The notes: a model not told the origin generated them from the letters alone. Numbered from the stretch's first letter, positions 20,208 to 32,800 are shown. The stretch is 64,000 nucleotides of DNA from Diplonema papillatum (GCA_030068145.1 JAPJBO010000315.1:1-64000); one strand, 5' to 3'. Translations and numbers: made by a program.

Positions 20208-21780
20208 TCAAGAGTCGTTGGCAGGCAAGTGAGTGCCACTCCACTTTCTCGAGTAGAGACTGGGCTCGATTGCGTTGGCGGCGGCAATGCGCTGCCGCAG
20301 GTGCTCCCCCGCGAGCACCGGAGGATACCGGGCCGGCGCCGTTTGGTCCAAGCTGCGCACCACGGCGTCGTAGCTCGGGGCACAAAAGAACGCGATGCTC
20401 TGCCTGCCCCTCCCAGCCGGCGGGTTGTGCGCCCGGTGCACCGTCGACCGCATCTTGTCGTTGGACCACCGCGCGAGCAGGTCGCCGATGTTGACGACGA
20501 ACACCTCCGGATCGGCGGGCACCAGGTGCCACTCGCCGCCGTCGTCGAGGATTTCGAGCCCCGGCACGTCGTCTTGGCTGAGCAGCGTGAAGCATTCGAA
20601 GTCGGTGTGGCTGCCGATCCCGACGCTCCGCTCAGGGCCGGCGGGCTGGGGGGGGTAGTATATGCAGTTCATGGAGTTCATCGGATGGGCCGTGAGGGCG
20701 GTGAAGTACGTCGGTTCTTGGCCCAGGCACCGAGCGAACAACGAGTACATGACGTGAGAGGAGGCGAGGACCTCTTCGTAGTACGCCGAGACCTGTGGAT
20801 TTCGTTGACGTTCTTGCCTTTCTTGCGTTCGACGACGATCCCACATGGGCGCACATTCGCGCCTTCAACCTTTTGGTTGTTCGTGATGCTAAGCAGTTGA
20901 CGAAACGGCAGCAGGCAAGAGCTATTTATTCACCGAAAAAGTCGTTTTCTTGCACGAGGTCTTCCAGATTGCCACGAGAGCACGTGGCATGCGCGTCTGT
21001 GACTTCCACACGAATGCACCTAAACTGCCCACGGAGGCACCGGATTGCCCACGAGTGCACCTAAACCAAAACTGCTATGCGTGCAAGAAAAGTAGCCATG
21101 CGTGTAAGAAAAGTAGCTCTCAAGCATGCAGAAAAGTCAGGTGACAGGCAGTAAACCCAAACATTTCGTGTCTGATGCGACGACTCCCTGCGACAAACTC
21201 CGACTAAGTCAAAATGCTCGTACGGGAGATCGCCCGCTGCGGACAGAGGCGGAGGACGGTGGTTTCATACCCGGGTTTCGAAGTCGGCGATGTCTGGCCA
21301 CGCGTTCTTCCCGAAGAGGTCCGGGAAGTAGTACTCGTAGTCGGCGGGCCGCTCCGTGCCGAGTGTGAACACTTCTTTGTAGTCCCGCAGCTCGCCCGGC
21401 GCCGGGTCGGCGTTCAGACGCTTGTCGCTGGCGTCGACGCCGTAATCGCCCTGCTCGTGCACGCCGATGTACCCGCGGAGGCCGCCCGTCTTGGTCACGT
21501 GGATGCGCCGCTTCTCGTCGGTCGGCCGCTCGAAGAACGCCCGCAGCGCCGCGTACGCCTCCCGCTTCGTCCGCCGGGCCACCGGCAGCCCCGCCACTTG
21601 GAAGAAGCCGGTCGAGGCGCAGGCTTCGGTGATCTCGCCGGCCAGCGTGCCCACCCGGCCCGTCCGCACGTACGCGCCCACGTCGATGACGGGGAGGTTC
21701 GCGAACGAACTCACCTGCGCGGACTGGCGCCGGTGTGCGTTCGAACAGCGGCAGTTCGCCAGCATAACCCTTCGCCGCAT
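20208..21780 (-). CDS. 2-oxoglutarate/Fe(II)-dependent oxygenase (isopenicillin N synthase fold)
   Basis: The model has two exons: 21780-21271 and 20792-20208, spliced in phase 0 (CCCGG|GTATGA, CCACAG|GTCTCG). It gives about 364 residues. The N-terminal half has the DIOX_N pattern: LPVIDVGAYV, then GFFQVAGLP, then DEKRRIH. The C-terminal half has the catalytic core: HTDFECFTLL (iron ligands His and Asp), VVNIGDLLARWSNDKMRSTVHR (third iron ligand His) and GRQSIAFF (RxS contact with 2-oxoglutarate). Family members hydroxylate or desaturate small molecules; the substrate cannot be inferred. The first codon is uncertain: ATGs at 21780 and 21765 are both in frame, and CAG|GTGAGT at 21715 could also be an acceptor from an unseen upstream exon. 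Downstream lie truncated copies of the 3' exon. Confidence 0.9.
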
Positions 21781-21799
21781 GTTCGGCGTCATCCCCGCC

Positions 21800-24430
21800 C
21801 ACCGCCACTTCCCGCCTGTGCAAGGTCGAAATCCTGCTTTGTATCCCGCGAGGCTTCGGAGCATGCATTCACTTGTGCTATGTGTACGAGGCCCTACCTT
21901 CCATCGGCATCGGACGGAACGGTAGAATGTCATGCTGCCTGGGAGATGTGCCTGGGCGTACGAAGATGGCGAAGGCCGGAAATCCCTGAGACAGTTTTCG
22001 AGACGGACTCGAACTTCTCAGACCGACAACTTACTACCACTGCGTGTGTGGAAAGGTGCACGCCCTACGCTACGACGTGATCGTTTCATTGTCATGCCCT
22101 TCAGGGTTTCCTGTTCGGTTCATTTCAGAGTCAGGATTATTCCAAACACCGCAGTAGTGCACTCAGGTTGACCCTATTTATGTTTCGAGGTTATATCTTC
22201 TGGAATCGGATCAACCAACCAAAACACGCTACGTCTGCGTATCTTCACAATTGAGCCGGTCCAGCCCGTCTTGATAGACCGTGATAGACCGAAGAATACA
22301 GCACCGGGCAATTCGATGCAGCTCTACGGACTAGGGATGGACCTGATAGACCGTGGTGGACCGTGATTCACTGTGATAAACAGCGGCAGGCACCTCGATG
22401 CAGTTCTAAGAGATAGGGACGGACCGGCTCAACAATAGCACTAGTAGGGCATCCGTCAGCCTACTCACTGAGGCCGAAGCACTCTTCCCTTTGGCGCTTT
22501 TGTCGTGGTGCAACGCGTGTGCGGTTGCAATCGGCGCCTGTTCAAAACAAAGAAAGAAAGCAAAATAAAACAGATGTCACAATGCCGCAGCAATGACGTT
22601 CCCATTTCTGCAAACAGATAGGGTATTGACGAGCGTATGACGAGCGAAAGGCAGAACTACTACTCGCGGGACAAGGCAGCACGAGGGATACTAGGAGTAG
22701 ACATCTTCCAGAGTCGGGGGCATGCACCGATAAACGAAGCAACGGAAGATCAGCATCAAGTGAGCAATGCTGAACGTGACGACGTAAAAAGACCTTTGTT
22801 TCTCGCCTGTGCTTTCTTGAATCGGCACTGTTTCGTTGGAGTCGTTTCATGTGTCATGTGCAAACCGAAGTGCCGGAAGGGTTCTCTTCAGTACAACTGC
22901 CTCAGGATTGGACTGGTCCGGAATACCGGTCTGCTCCTGGCACGACGTGTACGTCTCCACAGGGGCTGCCGCTTCATCGGACAGCAAGGTAGTTATCCGA
23001 AAGGATAGCCTTCCAAATCTCTTAGGTTTCTGCTCCGGAGACAGTGCGCACATCGTGGTAAATAAATAGCGTATCCCGACCAACGGGAGGAGATACACGG
23101 TGAAAGAAACACGCTGTCCTCTCCTAAGCTCTTCTTCAGCACACGGTAACTTGGTACAGCACGGCACGTTGCACTGCGTCACAACGGAGCGGAGCATCTC
23201 CATCGTCCGTTGAGTGTAGAAAAGAGGGAAGAGCAGCACAAACTGACCTTCTGTGATTGAAAGCGCACTGCCCGCAGGATGGGGCATGTAGCTTTTTACT
23301 GTGGAGGCCCGTGCAGGCACAAACTACAGGAGAACACGAGAAGGTGGCCAGAACCTCAGTTCCCAGCAAAGCTCTCATTCGGGGGATTGCAAGAACGTGC
23401 TTGGAATGCATAGATATGTGCTCAGCACCGCACTGGTCGTCTGCTCCGTGTTTCGGTCCTTTAAGCCAGGACACCCAAGGCGGACCATCATCAGCGTGGA
23501 AGTGAGTGCCTGCTGCCAGGACAGCGGCGTGAGTCTGGTTTATCAGGCGGCTGTTCGTAGCTCGCTACGGCCAGCCAGGACAGGACCGACCCTGTGCTAC
23601 GACAGCAGGCTGTCTCATCGGGGGAGGAAGACTTTGGCCGCTGGACGCTTTGATACTCTTTTTCTTTGGTACCTACATTCTTGCAGGTCGCCCTGCAGAG
23701 AAAAGGCCCAAAAGAAAGACGTAGGGCCCTTACATATGGGCACCGTGGTGTTGGTGGTTGTATCAGAATCAGAATTCCTAACTCCCCCTAAGAGGAAACG
23801 GGGGTGAAAAAAGGAGAAGGAAGTCGATCAACCGGCCACAAACGAAACGAAGTGCCTGCTTTGTAATCATTTTGCAATAGCACGCTCTTCGTAAGCTTTC
23901 GCGACCGGCTAAAACCGCTCGAGCGCGGCCGCTAATGCTGCCATTTTGTTGTTGATAGATTGGCCGCACCGCAGCGGAGTGTTTAGAGGAAACATAATCA
24001 GTGATGTTAAGAGGTGGAGAAGGGCCCTACGCGTGCTAGGTGTGGTAGGTCCGCTGTGCACGAAAATCCTAGTCTACTGCCTGGCACACTGTTTCGGCAG
24101 AACACTGCCTCTCAGGCCTGTTTGGCATCAAAAAAAGAAAAAGACACAGATGGCGGAGTCTACCGCAGCGCCATTGTTGCAGTCAGATGGATCGGTTACC
24201 CATACGACATCGGTAGTCAAAACTCGCGGTATTTTGGCTGTTGCGGAACAACCCTGAGGCCGTGCCAAGAGGTGGAACCGTTTCGTAACTATAAAGTACA
24301 ACATCGAGAGGAATGCCTGACAGAACAGCAACGTCCCCAGGAACACTCCCGACTCCCGCACTCGCGAAGAAGCACAGAACAAGAGAGGCGAGTCCACTGT
24401 ATTCTGCAGGAGTTTGCCTGCTGAAGGCGA
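21800..24430. other. Intergenic, no gene seen
   Basis: No frame with domain or splice support is visible. Bases 22260-22440 contain degenerate repeats of tgatagaccgtg. Bases 22195-22260 are a fragment of the ccaaaacacgct family. Bases 22690-22800 resemble, in reverse, the region near 40.35 kb. Bases 23405-23600 are the second copy of the 15.8 kb repeat. Confidence 0.5.
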
Positions 24431-24432
24431 AG

Positions 24433-26067
24433 TCACTGCGCGTGGTTGGGTGACGCGTCGGCTTGGGAGACGCGTTTGCGGTTGGCGAGAGTCTCGCGGA
24501 GATCACTCGCCAACTGGCGGAGGAGGGACTCTGTCTGTTCCCAGCCGATGCAGGCGTCAGTGATCGACACGCCGTACTTGAGCTTCGACGGGTCGACGAG
24601 CTTCTGGCTGCCTTCGTTCAGGTTGCTCTCCAACATCACTCCGAAGATGCTCTTGTTCCCACCTTTAATCTGCTGCACGACATCCTGCAGAACCTCAGGC
24701 TGCCGCCGGTAGTCCTTCATCGAGTTTCCGTGGCTGCAATCGACCAGAATATTGGAGGGGAGCCCGACGCTCGAGAGCTGCTGTTCGACGTTTCCGATGT
24801 TCTCCGCGTTGTAGTTCGGGCCCTTCGCCCCACCGCTGTTTTGGTGTGTGTTTTGGCGTGTTGGCAAAGACGGCGGTGGTGCTTTCGATATAGATTTCGG
24901 CTCATGGGTATTTTTTGCGTTTTCCCGACGACCCAGTCCTCTCAGCTCGAGGCCTTGTGTTTGTTCGCACTACCTGCTTTGGTAAGTTTCATGAGTATGC
25001 TGTCAACTACTAATTTTTAGTACCAACAATGCGTTGTTCACACAGAATAAGAGCTCGTCACTCGCACAACCGCGCCTACAAAACTAAGGATGATGCCGAT
25101 GGGAAGAGAGAGTTGTTTTCGTTGAACGCCTGATCGTTTTTACGTAATGCTGGATTCGGGACGCAAGTGAAAACGCCACGGGTTGCGGCGACGAGCTTCT
25201 CATTTCCTCTAACATTTCATGTATGGTAAAAAGAAATACGCGTCGCACCCACGTTGTTTTCTACTACCGGTGCTGGGAAAATCGACCCGCGCAACCACAT
25301 CACCCAGGAGAATCCCTGTACGGTACCAGGCGGCGATGTCGCGTGCTCGCAGAGACGGTGGCATACCGGAGGACAATGTGCGTGTGCGCGTTGCCTTTGG
25401 TCCGCACGACGCAGACCTGCCCCGACACGCTGCACGAGAGGAAGGAGGAAGGGTGAGACGCGGCCCGGATGGCGTTGATCGCGACTTCCATCGACCCGTC
25501 GGTGCCGTTCTTGAAGCCGACGGTGCTCGACAGCGCGCTGGCCATCTGCCGGTGGCACGGCGACTCCGTGGTCCGGGCGCCGATGCAAGTCCACGACACG
25601 AGGTCCTGGATGTATTGCGGCGTCAAGACATCCAGCGCTTCCGCCGCAACGGGGACTCCAGCCGCGGTAATGTCGAGCATGATACTGCGCCCGAGTTCGA
25701 GGCCTTTTTCGATCGCGCAGGTGTTGTCAAGGAACGGGTCGTTGAGGAGGCCCTTCCAGCCAACGACGGTCCTCGGCTTCTCGAAGTACACGCGCATGAG
25801 GATGAGCAGCGTGTGCGACAACTCGTCGGACAGCTTCTTCAGCTTCGCCGCGTACTCGCGGGCGGCCTTCTCGTCGTGGATGGAGCACGGCCCCACGATG
25901 ACCACCAACCTGTGGTCCCCGCCGTCCAGCACATTCTTCACCGCGGTCTGCCCCACGTGCACCGTGTGCACGTGGTTGTCCAACCGGGGGAGCCGCGCCT
26001 TCAGGTCCGACGGCTTGCAGATCGCGACCTCTCCTTCGATGTTCAGGTTTTCCGTGACGACGGTCAT
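24433..26067 (-). CDS. 3-deoxy-D-arabino-heptulosonate 7-phosphate synthase, type I (AroF/G/H class)
   Basis: The enzyme condenses phosphoenolpyruvate and erythrose 4-phosphate, the first step of the shikimate pathway to aromatic amino acids. Exons 26067-25367 and 24835-24433 join across a split Arg codon (CTCCG|GTATGC, AACAG|CGG) to give 367 residues, a normal length for the class. Visible landmarks are VGPCSIHD, LLILMRVYFEKPRTVVGW, the IGARTTES phosphate-binding motif, VGFKNGTDG, HIVLRGG across the splice junction, VDCSHGNS and GVSITDACIGWE. The ATG at 26067 has an AACAACA context and gives an N-terminus (MTVVTENLNIEGE) with no transit peptide, so the protein is probably cytosolic. A plastid location cannot be excluded if an upstream exon exists. 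The upstream block is shared with two other genes. Confidence 0.96.
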
Positions 26068-26144
26068 TGTTGTTTTTTTCCTCCCTTCTTCTGTTCTTTT
26101 CCCCCCGGTGACGAGTTGATCCTGGTCGAAAGAAGGTTTTTTGT

Positions 26145-26240
26145 GTTGCCGACGATCGACCGGGATTTGGTGCACGGTCTGGTGTCTTTCGACGTTTTCT
26201 TGCTATCCTTCTTTTGGGTGGTGAATCTGCTGTCAATCCG
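26145..26240 (-). promoter_or_regulatory. Shared upstream block, DAHP synthase copy
   Basis: The block starts about 80 bp before the DAHP synthase ATG. It contains gatcgaccggg, gtctggtgtctttcgacgtt, ttgctatcc and ttttgggtggtg, in the same order as upstream of the GT92 and ANK genes. The similarity runs over about 95 bp and then fades. Confidence 0.6.
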
Positions 26241-26639
26241 TTCTTCTTTTTTCCTCCGCCTCCTTCCGTTCGCTGATTTTCTTGCTCATTTGATATTAAT
26301 GATGCTACTGATAAGGCCGTCGGCGATGATGTTGATGGCGGGTGACTAGCCTTCGATGCGGGGCAGGGTGGGGCGCAGGGTGAGGCGCAGCATGGGGCGC
26401 AGGGTGGAACATAAGATCTGGGCCTCTGGGCCAAGGGCTAAGCAGGGGCTTTAGGTGTTTTTTGGGTGGTCACCAGATTCTCTATAGTGAAATGGTCAAA
26501 AACCCTGGGAAATTGGGGCGACAACACTGGGGCTGGGAGGTTGGCGCAGAATCGTAGTCGGATGTGGGTTGGGCGATGCACCCTCTTGCTTGTTTGCGTG
26601 GTGGTGAGGTGCTGGTCGGGTCGGTTTTTCTTCACCGAA

Positions 26640-26856
26640 AGAAATACTCGAGGGACTGCCTTGTGCTCATTTCGAAGGAGGCTAGAGGGGGAGAAAACAA
26701 TACAACTACAAAGTGGGTCTTTTTTGTTGAACGCTTACGCCCGCCACTAAACCCAGGGTTACCTGTGTTTCGTGTGGGCTACAGCACATTTACCTCCTTT
26801 GATCCATCGCAACTGGCAGTCTCCTCAAGCATTTCCTACAAAGCAGGTGCTTATAC

Positions 26857-26870
<14 letters not shown>
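26640..26870. repeat. Dispersed repeat family R1, copy 1
   Basis: It runs from actcgagggactgccttg through gaaggaggctagagggggag and cgcttacgcccgccactaaa to gcaggtgcttatacaaaaa. The same unit occurs in tandem at 50.66-51.83 kb and as fragments near 15.3, 34.6 and 58.9 kb. There is no long ORF. Its end abuts an (AG)n tract that starts the next repeat. Confidence 0.85.
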
Positions 26871-26900
<30 letters not shown>

Positions 26901-27220
26901 GAGTTAGAGTGCAGGGACCATCTCTCCGGGGAGTTTCCGGTCTCCTCACTTCTCTTCGCACTGCTACGGCGGGCGTAAGTCGCTCCGGAGGCGCGCTGCA
27001 GGTTGCGGCTCTGCTACAGTGAGTGGCGGCACCGGAGTTGGTGCTGCAGCGGGCGCTCTGGCCGGCGGGCGAGCTCGTCTCGCGGGGGATCGCCGCCTTG
27101 TAACGCTGCGGGCCCTCTTCTTCCTCGCGACTGCGCGGCCTACGGCGGCGGCTAACACCTTGATGGGAAACTTCAGCTTCCATTGAGCGAAGGCTACTAA
27201 AAAGATGCCCGATCTTCTCG
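26862..27220 (-). repeat. Dispersed repeat family R4 with (CT)n end, copy A
   Basis: On the minus strand an open frame (LKFPIKVLAAAVGRAVA, then a long Pro/Ala/Arg-rich stretch, ending RSDLRPP) is followed by a conserved non-coding tail. The tail reads ggagaccggaaactccccgg and ends in about 18 CT units. The same order (frame, tail, CT tract) is found at 28645-29190, and the tail alone at 5145-5200 and 42700-42760. A conserved 3' end finishing in a microsatellite suggests a non-LTR retroposon, 5'-truncated in each copy. Confidence 0.55.
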
Positions 27221-28088
27221 GGGCGGCTTGCGATTTACTAACGCACGCCCTGCGAAGGCTGCTAAACCGATGATCACACTGCCGTGCACCACGTTCTCCA
27301 CCGCGCACACATGCAGTAAGCAAGAAGCTGTGTACTGTTGCTTTGATGTGCTCCACGCACTGTGTGCATGTTTCGGTGACGATGCCGATGGCTGTCTCGT
27401 TTCCCGTCATACTTCTTCGCGTGAGTGACCCTAAGACCGGCTGTCAAACAACAGGTGTCGGAGTACGCGGCACGGGGGCTGGCCCTGTTGCGGGCGGGGG
27501 GCTGCCACATTACAAGTGCATCCCTCGCTTTATCTTCCCTTCTTCTTGACGACAAGAGTGTGACTACCATCCCCGTCCTTTGGCTCACGGCTCCTGTGTC
27601 TACCGTCAACAGCTGATAGACCAGAAGCTCTTGCGGGCTTGCACCGACTTGAAGCCGTGTGCTATCACTCGGTTGACCTGTTTCATCCACACACCGCTGC
27701 TATTGCGTTATTGCTAGCGTTGGTTATTATCTCGGCCAATTGTATCCACCTCGACCCCGCGGTTTTAAGGCCGCGGAGTTGAATCGAGTTGGATTATTCG
27801 GACATGTATCAGCAATGGAGTTACCATTGTTATCCAACTATTTCTCACACGTGTGGGCGAGGTCGCACAGCAAAGGATATCGATCCGACGAAGTAGCCAT
27901 TTCCTTAGTACCGAAGTGGGCCGTGCCAATCCGTCCGGCACACGGTCGGGCCGAGGCGGGCACGAGGCGGGAACGGAGAGCGGAAAAAGGAGAGAAAATA
28001 ACTGCTCTCTAGGGAGGGGGATAATTAGGCTGGTCCCGCGGTGCGGGCGCATTTCGAAAGAAAAGCGGCCGCAAACGGAGCAACGCCT

Positions 28089-28323
28089 GGTCACCAGCGT
28101 TCGTGTGTTAAATCGTTTGAGCACGTGCTTTGTAGGGAATACTCGGAGGAGGCCGTCAGTTGCGTGTCGCAAAGGGAGTATTCTAGCCACACGAAACGCC
28201 GGTGTCACCAGCGTTCGTGTGTTAAATCGTTCGAGCACGTGCTTTGTACGGGGCTACTCGGAGGAGGCCGTCAGTTGCAAGTCGCAAAGGGAGTGTTCTA
28301 GCCCACACGAAACGCCGGTGTGC
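28089..28323. repeat. Tandem duplication of about 117 bp
   Basis: Two adjacent copies carry ccagcgttcgtgtgttaaat, gagcacgtgctttgta, actcggaggaggccgtcagt and cacgaaacgccggtg. They are about 93% identical and non-coding. Confidence 0.9.
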
Positions 28324-28644
28324 CTAGATTTAGTGCCGGATGCAAGCGTTTTGTGTTTTGTTTGTACGTTCCGGATGATCGTTTTCCCACATGTATTTGC
28401 CCTGTGTCATTTTCAGGTAAGGAATTCTGATCACCCACCAAAACACGCTGCCTACCTTTTTAGCCTGCACAATACATTGAAGGGCAACCCGCAAGATTGT
28501 TAGTACTAAAAAAGGACCCTTCGCCCACCGAAATACGCACCGATCGCTCATTTCGTGTATTTTCTTCACATAGCTATTATTCAACCCGACCGACCCTTCA
28601 TTCGGACGAGTGACTCACATTCCATCACGGGCCGCGAAGAACTA

Positions 28645-29190
28645 GAGAGAGAGAGAGAGAGACGAGTTAGAGTGCAGGGACCATCTCTCCGAGGAGTATC
28701 CGGTCGCCCCACTACTATCCCGTACTACTACGGCGGGCGCAAGTCGTTGCGCCGTGGGCGCGGAGCGAGCCGTGGCCCTGTCAAAGATGATTGTTGCACC
28801 GATGGTGGCGCAGCCGGGGGCGTTCTGACTGGCGGACGAGACCGCCTGGCAGGCGTGTGTTGACACGTTGTTTCGCGGGCTCTCCTCCTTTTGGCAATAG
28901 CCCGCCCTATGGCGGCGGCTAGCATCTTGACAGAGAATCTCAACTCCCACTGAACAAAGGGTACGTCGTGCGGATATTCAGGCACGGCATCGTTCCAGCT
29001 GTTACGGGCGCAAATTGTTTCCAGCTTGCCCAACATCCACTCGGTCTTCCGTCCAGCCGCAAAGCGTGGGCGGTGGGTACAACCCGGCATAGCCGGCGCA
29101 CCAAAACAGCGGAGGGAACAGACCCCCTGACTTCCCAGGGAAGGAGGCGACTCCTGAGTCGGCGCAGCACAGGTCGTTGATAGCTCGCAT
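28645..29190 (-). repeat. Dispersed repeat family R4, copy B (longest)
   Basis: On the minus strand the conserved frame reads GRKTEWMLGKLETICARN, then WELRFSVKMLAAAIGRAIA, then a Pro/Arg-rich end RNDLRPP. The conserved tail and (CT)8 follow. It matches copy A over its 3' part and the 8985-9260 copy over its 5' part, which together show the family is longer than any one copy. Confidence 0.55.
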
Positions 29191-29445
29191 AAGGTACCCA
29201 ATTTGCAGCCCCTTCTCGGCGAAGGTTCTCCCTGGGAGCTTCGAACGCGTAAATGCCTCAAAATCAAGCGCGAGTTCCACGCCTGTCGTCGGGAGAGGGT
29301 TGGAGCTGACCCACGATAGACTCCGCAGCAGAACTATGCTTGTTGGTCTGGCTGCGTCTTTGTGGATACTTCTTGCCGGTCCACCTTTATCCTGAGAATC
29401 AGTCCGGTCGAGCGTGCACTGAAGCGGTTCTGATCGCCGTCATTA

Positions 29446-29481
29446 GTGAATTTGTTGCATTAGTGTGATTGTCAGGCCTTC
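29446..29481 (-). repeat. Second copy of the 38-bp insertion sequence
   Basis: These 36 bases match 10710-10747 except for a 2-base gap near one end. It has no obvious flanking direct repeat. It lies downstream of a minus-strand stretch (NGWSAFIDGALLRVV) with weak ankyrin-like appearance. Confidence 0.6.
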
Positions 29482-29834
29482 GACTACCCTGAGCAACGCA
29501 CCGTCAATAAAGGCGCTCCATCCGTTGACAAACGCGAAGTGTCCGTGAAGCTCGGAGCCGGTGTCGCTTTTCATCTGTGTTTGCGAACGTCGAACTGATG
29601 AATGCCATTGTGCCGGCTGTAAGGGAGGTTTATGCTGTGAACAAAGCCTGGTAGACGGCGAGAGCTGCCGTTTACGCTTTAGCATCCATTCCGTGCTTAT
29701 TGGCCCATTCTACGGCCCGCTTGCTCCACCTAACTCATTCTGAAGCTGATCTGGCAGACCGTGGCAAAATAGTTCGCGCTGCCTGTTGTCGGCCCCCGTC
29801 GTGTCCCTGGAAGGGTGGAAGGACCCTCAAAACG

Positions 29835-32800
29835 TCAGAAATGGGCTGCCGGGGTCCGAGGAGACCCCAGGGCCCTACTGTCGTGGATACGAACCCACAA
29901 AACAGGTTCTGGGGTGCCTTGGCCCCGTTCTGCCCCCGTCTTATAGAGTTTCCCGCGCTTGAAGAGAGCATACCTCATGCCGAGCCACACCATGGTCGCG
30001 GCGTTCTTGAACAGGTAATACCAGTCGACCTCGGCGATCCGGATGTCGCACTTCGCGCAGCTCTTTTGGCCGTGATAGGCGAGTGGATCGTCGAGACTGG
30101 CTGCCCCGAGCCGGGCGGTGCAGCCCGTGCAGTTCGGCGGGGGTCGCGCGGCTTCGAAAGCGAAGTAGTTGAGGCCCATGAGCCGCGCCAGGTCCTCGAA
30201 CGCGTGGCGCCGGAAATTGTGCGGGAACAGCTCAACGACCGAGGTCCCGCGCCTCATGACGGCGACGTTGGCCAGGGCGGCGCCGTGGGCGGCGATGAGC
30301 ATGTCCGTGTCAGCTAGCAGCTGCAGCCGCTCCAAGTACGTCGACTCCTGCATTCGTGAGTGGGACTTGCTACGCAGTAGTAGTGCACAGTAACGGCGCA
30401 GTGTAGTGTGCGAGCCCCGGTCGGGCTGGGGGCGAAAGCCGTTTTCAGCATCAACCAAGTACCGTGCACCCACAACTTTCCCACAACGTGGTCAGAATAG
30501 CCACAACATTTACCGCAATACAGTGGCTATTGTGGAATATATTTTCCCCCTGTGACCGAGGGAAGTTGGGGTCCTTCGTTGCGTGATACGTGGAAAAAAG
30601 TTCGCGTCGATGGAGTTGATTTCCTCCCTGGCATTGATCATTGCCCTTCAATGGGCCTCAAAGGAAAAAGATTATAGCCAATGTGTTGTGGGTAGAATGG
30701 GTTAATTCTGACCACGTTGTGGAACAGTTGTGGGTGCACAGTACTGCATCAACAAACGGGCTAATGGAGCTGGGGGGGGGGGGGAGGAATCTTTTGTTTA
30801 GTGTGTAGGCAGTCTCCGGTGTAGCACGCCGTATTTTCGGGTGTTGCACACCCTATTTCCGGGGTGTGGTACACCCTATTTCCGGACGGGTTTAGATATC
30901 ATCCATGGCTTCTAACGTACTAAGTACGTGTCGGTAGGATTGGAGCACACACTTTGTTGTCGGATAGCGATGTGACAGAGAAGTCTGCGACGCCGCCGAA
31001 CTTGCCGCGGAGGAAAGCCGCTGCGCGGTTCTCGTCGAAGGTGCGGTCCGACCGCTTGAGGATGGACACCCGGAGCTTGCCCTGCCCGTACAGCTTCACG
31101 GGCACCCGCAGCCCGAACTCGAGCTGCAGGGCTTGCCTGAACGCCCACGCCGTCCGCTGCCCGGGGAACCACCGCCACCGCTCGTCCCTCTCCACGACGG
31201 TTTCGACGCACAGCTCGCGCTTGCCCGCCGCCTGGTGGTGCACTGCGTTGACCGGTCTGCCGTACCCACGCAAGACAGCCGTGAACCAGTACTTCGCCGC
31301 CGCCTGCCACGTGCGCGCGTGCCTCGGCTGCGTCCCGCTGCCGGCGCCTTCTGGGGCCATGCACTCGCCGGTGTACAGGATGTTGTCCAAGCGGCCGCCC
31401 GACGACAAATACACGAAAAGATGCGCTGCGTCCTTCAGAGCGTGCCCGAGCTGGCAGGTGTCGTGGGTGAGGAAACTGACCCCTGTGTTTTTGTGTTACA
31501 CAATACAGCTGCGAACTTTGAGCTGATCTTCATTCGGGCGGGGCCTATCCTACATGCAGCTAAAATTGCGGGGGGAAATCCGCGATAGTAAGAATCCTCT
31601 CCCTTGGTTGTGCGCACTTCCTTCAAACCTGTTTGTTCATAACGGGAGTGAGGATGGTACGCTTGCATTGTTAGACACAACAAGAATACCTTTGACGGTG
31701 TCTTTGTCCGGCGTGCACTCGCCGCTTCGTTCAAGCCGCGCCTTCGCCTTCGCGAGTCGCACATTGGTCGAGACCGACATACCGGGCACTTGGTATTCCT
31801 GCTCGTCGGCCCAGTGGGCGATGCCCGAAGCAGCCGCCGGGGTGACCCTGCGGTCGGTCTGTGTGTGCGAGTGCCTTTGCACGCTACTGTACGAAAAAGA
31901 ATCTATTTATTAGTCGCCACGAAGCCTTCTCAGGCCGCACCGCGCCACGAGGCCTTCTCAGGCCGCAGCGCGCCACGAGGCCTTCTCAGGCCGCACCGCG
32001 CCACGAAGTCTTCTCCGGCGGCACCGCGCCACGAAGCCTTCTCAGGCCGAACCGCGCCACGAGGCCTTCTCAGGCCGCAGCGCGCCACGAGGCCTTCTCA
32101 GGCCGCACCGCGCCACGAAGCCTTCTCCGGCGGCACCGCGCCACGAAGCCTTCTCAGGCCGAACCGCGCCACGAGGCCTTCTCAGGCCGCACCGCGCCAC
32201 GAGGCCTTCTCAGGCCGCAGCGCGCCTTTCCGAGAGGCGTTGTGCCGACGAGGCGACGCCGGCGCATGCAGATTACCGCAACAGATCATTTGCAGTCTAA
32301 TTCAAACTAACAGCCACCTGGTCCGGGCTCCTGGTAAGTTCCCCGAAACTTCCCGAAATTCCCCCGATACTCCGATATTTTCGTCTGGACCTTTACGCCA
32401 CCACGCCGCCCCGGGCGCCGCCGAGGTCGTACGCGGCGACCGTGTACGCCGCGACCGCCAGCAGCGTCGCGATGCCGAAGCCGCCGACCAGCAGCGCGAG
32501 TCGGAACCCGCGCAGCCGCGGCGCGCCTTTGCCCGGCGGCGGCCGCCCGAGATGCGTTGTGCCGGCGCATGCAGATTACCGCCGCAGATCATTTGCGGTC
32601 TAATCCAAACTAACAGCCACCTGGTCCGGGCTCCTGGTAAGTTCCCCGAACCTCCCGATAATTTCGTCTGGACCAAATGGAACAGTGTCTAACACTGCCT
32701 ATATCAGGGTTTGACCAGCTCAGTGAGCAAAAGGCGGGAGAGCAAGCTCTTGAGTGTAAAGAGTAGGAAATACCCGCAACTCCAAGACGCCCCCTGCCCC

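Noticed and set aside
31912-32229. CRISPR-like array
   Set aside because: Units are contiguous with no spacers and vary internally. This is a eukaryotic minisatellite. The same reasoning applies to 49655-49834.
31790-32692. 300-codon plus-strand open frame
   Set aside because: It runs through the 28-bp minisatellite and decayed exon copies and overlaps GT61 exon 2 antisense. The frame is open only because the repeat lacks stops.
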